64,000 nucleotides of DNA from Rhizobium tibeticum (GTDB lineage Bacteria; Pseudomonadota; Alphaproteobacteria; Rhizobiales; Rhizobiaceae), in the NCBI RefSeq assembly GCF_900110205.1, contig NZ_FOCV01000033.1, positions 1 to 64,000 of the forward strand, written 5' to 3'. The notes under the pieces were generated by a model. That model was not told the origin of the DNA and did not search any database. It saw nothing but the letters and a program-made list of their open reading frames with translations. The position numbers and the translations under genes are program-made. Numbering within the stretch: position 1 is the first letter of the stretch; each line of letters begins with the position of its first letter. Positions 35,150 through 43,494 of the stretch are shown one piece after another.

Positions 35150-35572
35150 TCAAGCAACGGTAACCGGAACTTCGGTCGACGTGCGCATGGCATGGCTATA
35201 GGGGCACACGATGTGAGCCGCCGCGGCAAGTTTTTCGGCGGTCGGCTTATCAAGGCCGGGAATGTTGACCGTCAGGGCGACTTCGATGCCGAAGCCTGTG
35301 CCGTCTTCGCGCGGGCCGATGCCGACGGTGGCGCTGACCGTGGTTTCTTCCGGAATCTTGACCTTTTCCTTGCCGGCGACAAATTTCAAGGCACCGAGGA
35401 AGCAGGCTGAATAGCCGGCCGCAAAGAGCTGCTCAGGGTTGGTGCCGGTCGCGCCATCGCCGCCGAGTTCTTTCGGAACCGTCAGCGTGACATCGAGAAC
35501 GCCGTTTTCGGAAACGGCGCGGCCTGCGCGGCCACCGGTGGCAGAAGCTTTGGTCGTGTAGAGGATAGGCAT
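35150..35572 (-). CDS. ohr: Organic hydroperoxide resistance protein Ohr
   Basis: The 140-residue protein is a thiol peroxidase of the Ohr/OsmC family that reduces organic peroxides using a Cys pair regenerated by lipoyl proteins. The N-terminal YTTKASATGGRAGRAVS carries the conserved Arg. Cys57 lies in AAGYSACFLGAL and Cys123 in AAHIVCPYSHAMR. The length matches the family. It is divergent from ohrR, with palindromic operators between, the standard arrangement. The ATG has AAAGGAG upstream. Confidence 0.96.
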   Translation of the reverse strand: MPILYTTKASATGGRAGRAVSENGVLDVTLTVPKELGGDGATGTNPEQLFAAGYSACFLGALKFVAGKEKVKIPEETTVSATVGIGPREDGTGFGIEVALTVNIPGLDKPTAEKLAAAAHIVCPYSHAMRTSTEVPVTVA

Positions 35573-35613
35573 GTCAGTCTCCTTTGCGTTGGGGTTGGAT
35601 TTTGTTTAATGCG

Positions 35614-35650
35614 CAATTAAATTGTACGCAAGTTAATTTTGCAAATTGCA
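35614..35650. promoter_or_regulatory. Two palindromes between ohr and ohrR (candidate OhrR operators)
   Basis: CAATT-A-AATTG at 35614-35624 and TGCAA-A-TTGCA at 35640-35650 are each perfect around one central base. They lie in the A+T-rich stretch between the divergent genes, centre to centre 26 bases. OhrR of rhizobia binds such A+T-rich palindromes and is released by organic peroxides. Confidence 0.65.
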
Positions 35651-35695
35651 TTTGGAATTCGAAAAGAGGACAATCGCGCCTCGAGGACAACGACA

Positions 35696-36163
35696 ATGAA
35701 AGCGCATCTGGCAAACACGATGGAAATTCCGGAAGAGGAAAGACGGCTGGAAAACCAGCTCTGCTTTGCGGTCTACTCGACGGCGCATGCCTTCACCCGC
35801 GCCTACAAGCCGATCCTGGACAAGGTCGGCCTCACCTACCCGCAATATCTCGTCATGCTGGCGCTGTGGGAAAAGTCAGAGCAGCCGGTGAAAGCGATCG
35901 GCGAGCAGCTCGATCTCGATTCGGGCACACTCTCGCCGCTGCTCAAGCGCCTGGAGCAGAATGGCCTGATCAAGCGCACCCGCGATTCCCGCGACGAGCG
36001 GCAGGTCATCGTGTCGCTGACCGAGAAAGGCCGCATGATGAGGAGCGAGGTCGATAGGATCATGGCCGCGATCGGCCAGGCTGCAGGCTGCACGCTCCAG
36101 GAAATGGCGACAATACGCGAGATGCTGAAAGGGTTGCGGTCTAACCTGATGTCGGCGGTGTGA
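35696..36163 (+). CDS. ohrR: Organic peroxide sensor-repressor OhrR
   Basis: The 155-residue MarR-family protein has the conserved redox Cys23 in LENQLCFAVYSTAHAF, the mark of OhrR. The winged-helix part runs VKAIGEQLDLDSGTLSPLLK with the DSRDERQVIVSLTEKG wing. The Cys is oxidised by organic peroxides and the protein leaves its operator, inducing ohr. ATG 35696 is at the conserved N-terminus (MKAHLAN); a frame to 35639 reaches into the operator region and is unlikely. Confidence 0.94.
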   Translation: MKAHLANTMEIPEEERRLENQLCFAVYSTAHAFTRAYKPILDKVGLTYPQYLVMLALWEKSEQPVKAIGEQLDLDSGTLSPLLKRLEQNGLIKRTRDSRDERQVIVSLTEKGRMMRSEVDRIMAAIGQAAGCTLQEMATIREMLKGLRSNLMSAV

Positions 36164-36188
36164 GCAGAAGGCAACCAGCGTCAGCGCC

Positions 36189-38123
36189 TCATTTCGCCCA
36201 GGGCAGCCCTGCGGCCTCAAGCCTCAGCCACAGATTTTGCCGGAACGACAGGGCGCGAGCCTGAAGTAATTGTTCGAGATATCGGCCATTCAACAGAAGC
36301 GTGTTCTCCCTGACATACGCCACGTCGAGCCGCGCCGTCACGTCTTTGCCGAGCGCCTCGTATGACGCCGCTCGCAGCAGCCGCGCCCAATGATATTCCG
36401 GCAGCACGATCAGGAAACGGTCCAGGCAGGCAACCGCCTCCTCATAGTTCCCAGAGACGAAATGAGCGTCGCCCCGAAAGAGGAAGATCGGATGATAGTC
36501 CGGACTGATCTGATCGGCCTGATCGAACGCCATATGCGCATCGCCGATCCGACCTGCAAAGGTCAGGCCGATGCCGAGCCATGTATGGAACTCGGCGTCG
36601 TTCGGATTGAGGTCGACGGCCCTTTTCAGTGCGTCCAGGCCGGCTCGAGCGTTTCCGAGATACGTTTCGGCAAGGCCAAAGGCGCTCAGCAGATAGGGCT
36701 CGCGATCGTCTAGCCCTAGTCCGGCCCGCACGATATCGCGGGCCTGCCTGAAACCATGCACCGGATCGTCGAGCCAGCCGTTGAAGCAGGAGTGGAAGTT
36801 TATCCAGGCAAGGCTCTCGCGGACCAGAACGTGATTGGGATCGATGGCCAGGAGCCGCTCGCACAGACGCCGGGCGCGGATCATCCCCTTCAATGTCGGC
36901 CGCTCGACGTGGTTGAACACCTGCAGGTACAGCTTCTCGGTGCCGATCCCACCTTCCGGCTCCATCGCCGAACGGGCTGCCGCGTGCTTCATCAGAACAT
37001 GATAGAGGTTACCGCTGATCTTGCGGACGAGCCGGTCCTCACCGAGGTCCGAACCCGCGCTTTCGCCGGGATATTTGCGGCTCCATATCTGTGTCCCGCT
37101 TTGCACCAACACGAGTTGCACCAGCGCCCAGCCACCTTCCTCGTGGCCCTGAACCGCGGTTTCCAGGATGTAGTCGGCACCAACCCGCTTGCCGATTTCT
37201 TCCACGGTCTCGTGCCTCGCATTCAAGGCAAACATCGTCGCGGCGGCAACCACTGAGAGCGGCGAGAACAGGCCGAGTTCTCCGATCAGTTTACGCGTCA
37301 GGGACTCGGCGACCAGACTGTCGCCTCGTTCATGTGACAGGCTCCTGATCGGTAGAATGGCGATCCTAGGCTTGCCATTGGTCAAATCCACCTGCGCCGG
37401 CGGCTCCTGCTGCCCGCGAATTTGACCAATGAGTTGCTGCGTCTCCGGATCAGGCGCAACACTCAGATTGGCCTCCAGCAATGCTTTCAGGCTCTCGTAG
37501 TGCTTGATGGCGCGAGCGCGCTCGCCGCGCGCCCGGTGATGGCGCAGGATCGTCCGGTGAGATGGTTCGTGGTAGGGATCGTGCCGTAAAAGGTATTGTG
37601 CAGCGAGAAGCGCCTGCTCCAGGTTGCCCGCCTTCTCCAATCCGGCGGCCAGGCTCGCAAGGCAATCGACCAGTAAATCGCGGTGTCGGCCGCGCTCCAT
37701 GCGAAGCCATGCTTCCAACGTCTCGTCGTTGAAGCTCAGCCCCTCGAGAAATTCCCCCTCGAAAGCATCAAGCGACGGTGGCAGACACCCTGCCCTTGCG
37801 CATTCAGTAAGAGCCTGGATATCGGTGACAATGGCATCGCTTCTCGTCCAACCGCAGCCGCTGTCGAAGACGAGAGGTGACACGCCGTGGCCGTCGACGG
37901 CCTGACGGATCGTGAAGAACGCCTGGCGGAGGCTGTTACGGGCATGCTCTTCCGTCCGCTCGGCCCACAGCATGCCGGCCAGTTTCGATCGCGCGATCGG
38001 CTTTCCGTTCGAGAGCGCGAGCATCGCGATCAGCGCCTGATGTTTGCGCGAGGCGATCGCAATGCTCTCGCCTGTGGGCGAAAGCATCTGGAATCGACCA
38101 AGCAGGCGCAGCGTGAACCCCAT
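36189..38123 (-). CDS. SARP-like regulator: winged helix, BTAD and TPR domains
   Basis: The 644-residue protein starts with an OmpR-like winged helix (about 5-95: LLGRFQMLSPTGESIAIASR ... LAGMLWAERTEEHARNSLRQ). The bacterial transcriptional activator domain follows (about 100-245; AWLRMERGRHRDLLVDCLAS, then a helical TPR-like stretch). A middle domain (about 255-400) has PRIAILPIRSLSHERGDSLV and GADYILETAVQGHEEGG, the pattern of adenylate-cyclase-linked TolB-like N-terminal modules. TPR repeats complete it. The layout is that of large stand-alone SARP-type activators. It is divergent from a secreted VWA protein gene, a possible target. Confidence 0.85.
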   Translation of the reverse strand: MGFTLRLLGRFQMLSPTGESIAIASRKHQALIAMLALSNGKPIARSKLAGMLWAERTEEHARNSLRQAFFTIRQAVDGHGVSPLVFDSGCGWTRSDAIVTDIQALTECARAGCLPPSLDAFEGEFLEGLSFNDETLEAWLRMERGRHRDLLVDCLASLAAGLEKAGNLEQALLAAQYLLRHDPYHEPSHRTILRHHRARGERARAIKHYESLKALLEANLSVAPDPETQQLIGQIRGQQEPPAQVDLTNGKPRIAILPIRSLSHERGDSLVAESLTRKLIGELGLFSPLSVVAAATMFALNARHETVEEIGKRVGADYILETAVQGHEEGGWALVQLVLVQSGTQIWSRKYPGESAGSDLGEDRLVRKISGNLYHVLMKHAAARSAMEPEGGIGTEKLYLQVFNHVERPTLKGMIRARRLCERLLAIDPNHVLVRESLAWINFHSCFNGWLDDPVHGFRQARDIVRAGLGLDDREPYLLSAFGLAETYLGNARAGLDALKRAVDLNPNDAEFHTWLGIGLTFAGRIGDAHMAFDQADQISPDYHPIFLFRGDAHFVSGNYEEAVACLDRFLIVLPEYHWARLLRAASYEALGKDVTARLDVAYVRENTLLLNGRYLEQLLQARALSFRQNLWLRLEAAGLPWAK

Positions 38124-38233
38124 CGAGCTCCCCTCAGAGCCTTATTTTAGCGATCGCCTTAACATCCCTATAACAGCAGGAAAGCGGCCGTTTGTCATAG
38201 TCAATTTCACGGGGCGGTGAGCGAGGGGATGAT

Positions 38234-38953
38234 GTGGCGATGCTGAAGAAGCTGATCGGTTTGGCTGTGGCATTGGTTTGGACGATGGCAGCCTCTCAAT
38301 CCTCGGCCTGCGCCGATATCGCACTTGTTCTCGCCGTCGACGGATCCGGCAGCATCACCGACGACGAATACAAGTTTCAGAAGTCTGCCATCGCCGCGGC
38401 CTTCCGCGACGATGACGTCCTGGCGGCCTTGAGAAATGCCGGCGTCGTCGCCGTATCGGCGGTCTTCTGGGGCGACGGCGAGTTCTCCACCCAGAAACTC
38501 GAATGGTTCGTCATAGAGAGCGGCAACGGCGCCGAGCCCTTCGCGCTGGCGATGGAGGCCAACCGGCGCAAAGTCTTTGGCAACACCGATATCGGCAACG
38601 GCATATGGTCCGCGCTCGACATGCTATCCGATCCACGCTTCTGCGCCGCCAAAACCATCATCAACGTCTCGGGCGATGGCAAGGAGACGATTGCGCCGAA
38701 ACGACGGCCGACGCCATCTCTCTATCAGGCGCGCCAGCGCGCCATGAAGACGGGCACAACGGTCAATGGACTGGTCATTTCCGACGAGGAACCCGATCTT
38801 CCCGGCTACTACGAACGACGCGTCATCCTCGGCGACGACGCGTTCGTGATCGAAGTCAGGCGTTTTGCAGACTATTCAGCAGCGATCCGCAAGAAGCTGA
38901 TCAGGGAACTGTCGCCGCCCACCGAATTCCAGCTCGCCGAACATCGGCAATGA
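38234..38953 (+). CDS. Secreted VWA-domain protein (DUF1194)
   Basis: The 239-residue protein has a signal peptide (LKKLIGLAVALVWTMAASQS, cut near SSACA). The DUF1194 form of the von Willebrand A fold follows, with the metal site DGSGSIT (Asp-x-Ser-x-Ser), AALRNAGVVAVSAVFWGDG, and NTDIGNGIWSALDML. DUF1194 proteins are secreted and of unknown function; VWA domains mediate protein contacts. A GTG at 38234 fits the AGGGG ribosome site; an ATG at 38240 would shorten it by two residues. It is divergent from the SARP-like gene, with 110 bases between. Confidence 0.86.
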   Translation: MAMLKKLIGLAVALVWTMAASQSSACADIALVLAVDGSGSITDDEYKFQKSAIAAAFRDDDVLAALRNAGVVAVSAVFWGDGEFSTQKLEWFVIESGNGAEPFALAMEANRRKVFGNTDIGNGIWSALDMLSDPRFCAAKTIINVSGDGKETIAPKRRPTPSLYQARQRAMKTGTTVNGLVISDEEPDLPGYYERRVILGDDAFVIEVRRFADYSAAIRKKLIRELSPPTEFQLAEHRQ

Positions 38954-38990
38954 ATGCGGCCAGCCAATCGGCCGGCCGCACCTGCGCGGA

Positions 38991-39713
38991 TTACTGCAGA
39001 ACGACGACCGGCGCCTTGTTCGGCACGCGGTCATAGAGATCGATGATGTCCTGGTTCAGCAGGCGCACGCAGCCAGACGACACCGCCTTGCCGATCGAGC
39101 GCCATTCCGGGTTGCCATGCAGGCGGTAGAGCGTGTCTTCGCCACTCGAGAAAATGTAGAGTGCGCGTGCACCAAGCGGGTTCTTCAGGCCCGGCTCCAT
39201 GCCGCCATTTTCGATCGAATACTTGGCAAGCTCTGGCTGACGCGCGACCATCTCGTTCGGCGGCTTCCAGCGCGGCCATCTCTGACGCCACTGGATGACG
39301 CCCGAGCCCTGCCATGCGAAGCCTTCGCGGCCGATGCCGACGCCATAGCGCATCGCCGTGCCGCCGGGCTGCACCAGGTAGAGAAAACGCGAGGGGGTAT
39401 CGACGACGATCGTGCCGGGCGCCTGGCCGGTCGGATCGACGACCTGCTGGCGATAGAAGCGCGGATCGATCTGCTGGTAGGGCACGGCCGGAATGAGAAA
39501 GCCACCATCCTCGATCGGACCGTACATGACCGCCAGCTCGGCATCACCCGGCGTCTGCGGCGCCTGGAACATGTTGATCGGATTGCGCATGACGACCGGC
39601 TGAGCCATCGGAGACGGCCCGGCGGTGGATGCACACCCGGTCAGCGCTGAAGCTGCGGTCATTGCCGAAAGCGAAAGGAAGCTGCGGCGGGAAAGGGATT
39701 TTTCAAAGCTCAT
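38991..39713 (-). CDS. L,D-transpeptidase (YkuD domain), Tat-type lipoprotein
   Basis: The 240-residue protein has a twin-arginine signal with lipobox (LSRRSFLSLSAMTAASALTGC). The YkuD domain follows, catalytic motif HGNPEWRSIGKAVSSGCVRL with the active Cys. It makes 3-3 peptidoglycan cross-links or attaches lipoproteins to peptidoglycan in the periplasm. Rhizobiales rely on many L,D-transpeptidases. A close paralogue lies next to it. The start at 39713 precedes the twin arginines; the longer frame to 39791 only adds a leader. Confidence 0.92.
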   Translation of the reverse strand: MSFEKSLSRRSFLSLSAMTAASALTGCASTAGPSPMAQPVVMRNPINMFQAPQTPGDAELAVMYGPIEDGGFLIPAVPYQQIDPRFYRQQVVDPTGQAPGTIVVDTPSRFLYLVQPGGTAMRYGVGIGREGFAWQGSGVIQWRQRWPRWKPPNEMVARQPELAKYSIENGGMEPGLKNPLGARALYIFSSGEDTLYRLHGNPEWRSIGKAVSSGCVRLLNQDIIDLYDRVPNKAPVVVLQ

Positions 39714-39880
39714 AACGCGGGTCTGGTTTCCTGTTGCGCTGGAAGGACGAACGCCCTTCGCGGAGGGTGGGTCAACGCCGGTGACGCACAAGAAATCTAT
39801 CCGCTTGTGCTAAATAAACCATCACCTCACGAAGTCGTGTCCGCCCGCGGACACACGATATCCCAAACGCTGTTGCGCGG

Positions 39881-40720
39881 CTACATCACGACAATTGCGG
39901 CCTTCGCCGGAACGCGATTGTAAAGGTCAACCACATCCTGGTTCAGCATGCGCACGCAGCCCGACGACGTGGCTTTTCCGACCGACTGCCAATCCGGCGT
40001 ACCGTGGATACGGTAAAGCGTATCCTGCCCATCCTTGAAGATATAAAGGGCGCGCGCACCAAGCGGGTTTCCGAGGCCGGGGTTCATGCCGCCGTTTTCT
40101 GCCGAAAAGGCGCGTATGTCGGGCTGACGCGAGACCATTTCGGCCGGCGGTGTCCAGCGCGGCCATTTCTGCTTCCATTGAATGAGACCGCGGCCGGACC
40201 ACGCGTAGCCTTCGCGGCCGAGCCCGACGCCGTAGCGCATCGCCTTACCGCCCGGCTCGATAAAGTAGAGATGCTTGCTCTTCGTATCGACGATGATCGC
40301 GCCCGGCTTCTCGTTCGAGGGATAGTCGACTTCCTGCCGCAGATACTGCGGATCGATGCGGCTGATCGGTATCGCCGGCAAAGTGAAGTCGGTGTCGCGC
40401 ACCTGGCCATACATGGCGCTATTCACCGGATTGGTGACCGGCAGGCCGTAGGTCCGATTATAACTCGTGGCCGACAGCCCGTAGGTCTGATTATACAGCG
40501 TCGGCGGCTCGATCTCGCGCCTCTGCGGCACCGGCGTATCCACCGCCTTGACGCGCATGGGATCGACGCCAGGCGGATTATAGAAGACGGGCGACGTCTC
40601 CTGCACGAAACGGGCGGGATCGGTGGCGCCAGTATCTGGAATGAGGATATTACAACCGCTCAGACAAAAAGCAGCGGCCGCAAGCCCGGCAAGTGGTGAC
40701 ACCCGGCTGAAAACAGTCAT
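39881..40720 (-). CDS. L,D-transpeptidase (YkuD domain), lipoprotein
   Basis: The 279-residue lipoprotein has a lipobox in LAAAAFCLSGC (Cys about 23), a linker with a short repeat (LYNQTYGLSATSYNRTYGLP), and the YkuD domain ending IHGTPDWQSVGKATSSGCVR. It shares many whole stretches with the gene just downstream (for example FAWQGSGVIQW versus YAWSGRGLIQW), so the two arose by tandem duplication. The N-terminal linker is longer here. Role: periplasmic peptidoglycan cross-linking or anchoring. Confidence 0.92.
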   Translation of the reverse strand: MTVFSRVSPLAGLAAAAFCLSGCNILIPDTGATDPARFVQETSPVFYNPPGVDPMRVKAVDTPVPQRREIEPPTLYNQTYGLSATSYNRTYGLPVTNPVNSAMYGQVRDTDFTLPAIPISRIDPQYLRQEVDYPSNEKPGAIIVDTKSKHLYFIEPGGKAMRYGVGLGREGYAWSGRGLIQWKQKWPRWTPPAEMVSRQPDIRAFSAENGGMNPGLGNPLGARALYIFKDGQDTLYRIHGTPDWQSVGKATSSGCVRMLNQDVVDLYNRVPAKAAIVVM

Positions 40721-40831
40721 AAAGCACCCTCATCGACAACAGCGAGACGTATAGCTGCGGCAAGGATGGCACTTGCGGCTGGCGCGAGGCTGGTGACGAC
40801 ATCAGCCTCGCATCAATTGAAGGCGGACCAC

Positions 40832-41755
40832 TCAGGCTGCAACGCCGTGAAAGAACCGTATGCTTTGTTCGATCTCCGCCGGCAGCGCCGACGTGTGGTT
40901 GCCGGTCACGGTATCCGTTTCGATACGGACACCGCCCGAGCGCGCACGGCTGGCAAGCAGACCGGCGCGGTCGTTGAAATGCGCCTCCTCGGTGCCATGA
41001 ACGACGCGGACCGGGCATTTGAAGCTCTTGGCATAGCAGAGCGCGCTGCGGACCTCGAACTCGTGGGCGTTGCTATCGTCGAAACGAATGTCCTGCGGGT
41101 AGCGATTGAAGAAGCGGAAAGCGTCCGGATTGCCCGAGATCGGCGCGGCGGCACGGAACTTGTGGCTGCTCATCGCCGCAAGCATGGTCAGCGTGCCGCC
41201 AATGCTGTGGCCGGCGATAAACAGACGATCGGCATCGACGCCCGGAAGATGGCGCAGACGATCGGCCGCCGAAAGCACGTCATCCACCTCGTCATAGAAA
41301 CCCGAGAAATTGCCCATCTGGCCGTTTTCGCCACGCAGCGATGGCATCATCACCACGAAGCCGGCATCGACATAGGCCTTGAGCAGAACCCAGTGGCCAA
41401 GGCCCATGGCGTTGCCGCCGTGCAGGAAGAGAACGCCGGGTTTCGGCTTGCCACCGCGCTTGTACCTGGAGACCCACGCAACCAGCTCCAATTCGCCGCC
41501 ATAGCCGGACCGATAGAGAATCTTCTCGCCCTGAGGAGGCGCATCCAGCGGTTCGTATTTGTCGGGAGCCGGCCCCTTCTGCAGCAGCTTGGTGCGGAAG
41601 CGCTTGCGGGCCTTGGCATAATCATGATCGATCAGCCTTGGCACCTGCGGAACCTCGAATGCACTTGCAATGCCCGGGAGTACAAGGGCTCCGGCCAGGC
41701 CGGCAAGAACCATGCGGCGGTGGCGGAAAAAAGCATTACCTTCGTCTGACGTCAT
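40832..41755 (-). CDS. Secreted alpha/beta hydrolase (dienelactone-hydrolase-like)
   Basis: The 307-residue protein has an N-terminal Tat-like export segment (HRRMVLAGLAGALVLPGIAS). The hydrolase fold follows with the oxyanion strand LFLHGGNAMG, the nucleophile in GHSIGG (Ser near residue 180), and a likely His in the GNHTSAL stretch before the end. Substrate is unknown. ATG 41755 sits just upstream of the signal; longer frames do not help. Single gene. Confidence 0.85.
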   Translation of the reverse strand: MTSDEGNAFFRHRRMVLAGLAGALVLPGIASAFEVPQVPRLIDHDYAKARKRFRTKLLQKGPAPDKYEPLDAPPQGEKILYRSGYGGELELVAWVSRYKRGGKPKPGVLFLHGGNAMGLGHWVLLKAYVDAGFVVMMPSLRGENGQMGNFSGFYDEVDDVLSAADRLRHLPGVDADRLFIAGHSIGGTLTMLAAMSSHKFRAAAPISGNPDAFRFFNRYPQDIRFDDSNAHEFEVRSALCYAKSFKCPVRVVHGTEEAHFNDRAGLLASRARSGGVRIETDTVTGNHTSALPAEIEQSIRFFHGVAA

Positions 41756-41865
41756 TTCACACTTCCATTGTTCCCGGCGGTTCGAGAATTGCACCGGAAG
41801 CGCGCGGTCGCCAACACACGTTGTGTTGAAAAACGTGGCCCTGCGGCGTTTTGCTCCAGAAAAGC

Positions 41866-43494
41866 CTACTGCTCACCCTTGGCATCGATCATGGCGACCA
41901 GCGTCTGAAGGCGATCCGCCTCGTAGGACGGTTTGTCGGGACGCAGGCGCGCGATTCGCGGAAATCGCATTGCCACGCCCGACTTGTGGCGGGTCGAGCG
42001 GTTGATGCCTTCGAAGGCGACTTCCACGACGAAGCCGAAGTCCTTGTCCGCTCTGACGGCCCGCACAGGGCCAAAGCGCTCCGTCGTGTTGTTGCGAACG
42101 AACTTGTCCAGCACTTCGAGTTCGGCATCCGTGAAGCCAAAATAGGCCTTGCCGACGGGGACCAGCTGTTCTCCTTCCGGGGTCTCGGTCCACACACCAA
42201 AGGTGAAGTCCGAATAATAGCTCGAGCGCTTGCCGTGGCCGCGCTGCGCATACATCAGCACGGCGTCGACATTGTAGGGATTGCGCTTCCACTTGAACCA
42301 AGGCCCCTTCAGCCGCCCGGCCTGATAGATGCTGTCGCGGCGCTTGATCATCACCCCTTCGATGACAGGGTCCGGCGGCATCGACCGCAGCTCGTCCAGT
42401 TCGTCCCATGAAGAGAATTCCACCAGAGGGGAGAGGTCGAAGCGGTCGTGCGGCGCGCTATCGATGACCTCCGTAAGACGCGCACGGCGATCGACGTAGG
42501 AGCGGCCACGCACGTCCTCCTCTCGATCGAAAAGCAAATCGTAGGCACGAATGAAGGCTGGATACTCGTCGAGCATCTTCGTCGTCACCGTCTTGCGGTT
42601 CAGGCGTTGCTGCAGATCGGAAAAGGTGCGCGTCGGGCTGTTCGAGCGTGTCGTTCCCCCGACCAGCAGCTCGCCGTCGACGACGCCGTCGAAGCTGATC
42701 GATTCAAGGATATCGGGAAACGCGCCTGAGATATCGTCACCGGAGCGCGAGTAGATCTTGCGCGTGTCGCCGGAGCGCGACAGCTGCACGCGGATGCCGT
42801 CCCATTTCCATTCCGCGGCATATTCGGCTGGATCAAGTTGATCCAGATCCCCCTCCTCGACCGGATTGGCGAGCATGACGGAGTGGAAGATTGCAGGCGT
42901 TGCCAGGATCGGCTTGTCGCCCTGCCCTTCCAGCCAACGAAACAAGGATTCATAGGGCGGCTGAAGGCCATGCCACAGCGTCTCGATTTCCGTCACGTCT
43001 CGGCTGGCGAGATCGGCGAGCGCCTGTTTCGCCAGACGCGAGGAAACGCCGATGCGCAGCGCCCCGGTCGCGAGCTTGATGAAGGCAAAGCGACCTGAGG
43101 TATCCAGCTTGTCGAGCAGATCGCGCACGAAGCTGCGTACCTCGGTGCGGCCGAGTGCATTCATTTGCGTGACGACCTCGCCAAGACGCGGCTGGGCAAG
43201 CGGCGACCGCTCGATGTCCTTCTCGTTGTCCCACACCAGGGAAATCGTTTCTGCGAGATCGCCGACATAGTCGTAAGAATAGCGAAAGAGCACGTCATCC
43301 ATGCGTTCCAGCACCAACTCGCGCAGCATGGCTGGCTTGACGTTGCGCACTTCGAGCGTGCCGGCAATGGCGGCAAGACCGTAGCCGCGATCCGGGTCCG
43401 GGGTGTTTCGGAAGTAGTCGGTGAGCAGCTTCAGCTTGCCGTTGCGGCTGGGAGTGAGCACGAGGCGGTCGAGCAGGTCGGCGAATGCTTTCAT
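41866..43494 (-). CDS. ATP-dependent DNA ligase (ligase-associated repair type)
   Basis: The 542-residue protein has a ligase N-terminal domain (1-180), then the adenylation domain: motif I EWKWDGIR with the adenylated Lys230, RSGDDISGAFPDIL (motif Ia), DGVVDGELLV (motif III), VIEGVMIKRRDSIYQAG (motif IV), and GPWFKWKRNP (motif V), followed by an OB-fold domain. This is the bacterial LigB/LigC-like group found next to a metallo-beta-lactamase exonuclease. Its ATG shares one base with the exonuclease stop (TGATG), so the two are coupled. It seals nicks in damage repair rather than in replication, which uses the NAD-dependent ligase. Confidence 0.93.
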   Translation of the reverse strand: MKAFADLLDRLVLTPSRNGKLKLLTDYFRNTPDPDRGYGLAAIAGTLEVRNVKPAMLRELVLERMDDVLFRYSYDYVGDLAETISLVWDNEKDIERSPLAQPRLGEVVTQMNALGRTEVRSFVRDLLDKLDTSGRFAFIKLATGALRIGVSSRLAKQALADLASRDVTEIETLWHGLQPPYESLFRWLEGQGDKPILATPAIFHSVMLANPVEEGDLDQLDPAEYAAEWKWDGIRVQLSRSGDTRKIYSRSGDDISGAFPDILESISFDGVVDGELLVGGTTRSNSPTRTFSDLQQRLNRKTVTTKMLDEYPAFIRAYDLLFDREEDVRGRSYVDRRARLTEVIDSAPHDRFDLSPLVEFSSWDELDELRSMPPDPVIEGVMIKRRDSIYQAGRLKGPWFKWKRNPYNVDAVLMYAQRGHGKRSSYYSDFTFGVWTETPEGEQLVPVGKAYFGFTDAELEVLDKFVRNNTTERFGPVRAVRADKDFGFVVEVAFEGINRSTRHKSGVAMRFPRIARLRPDKPSYEADRLQTLVAMIDAKGEQ

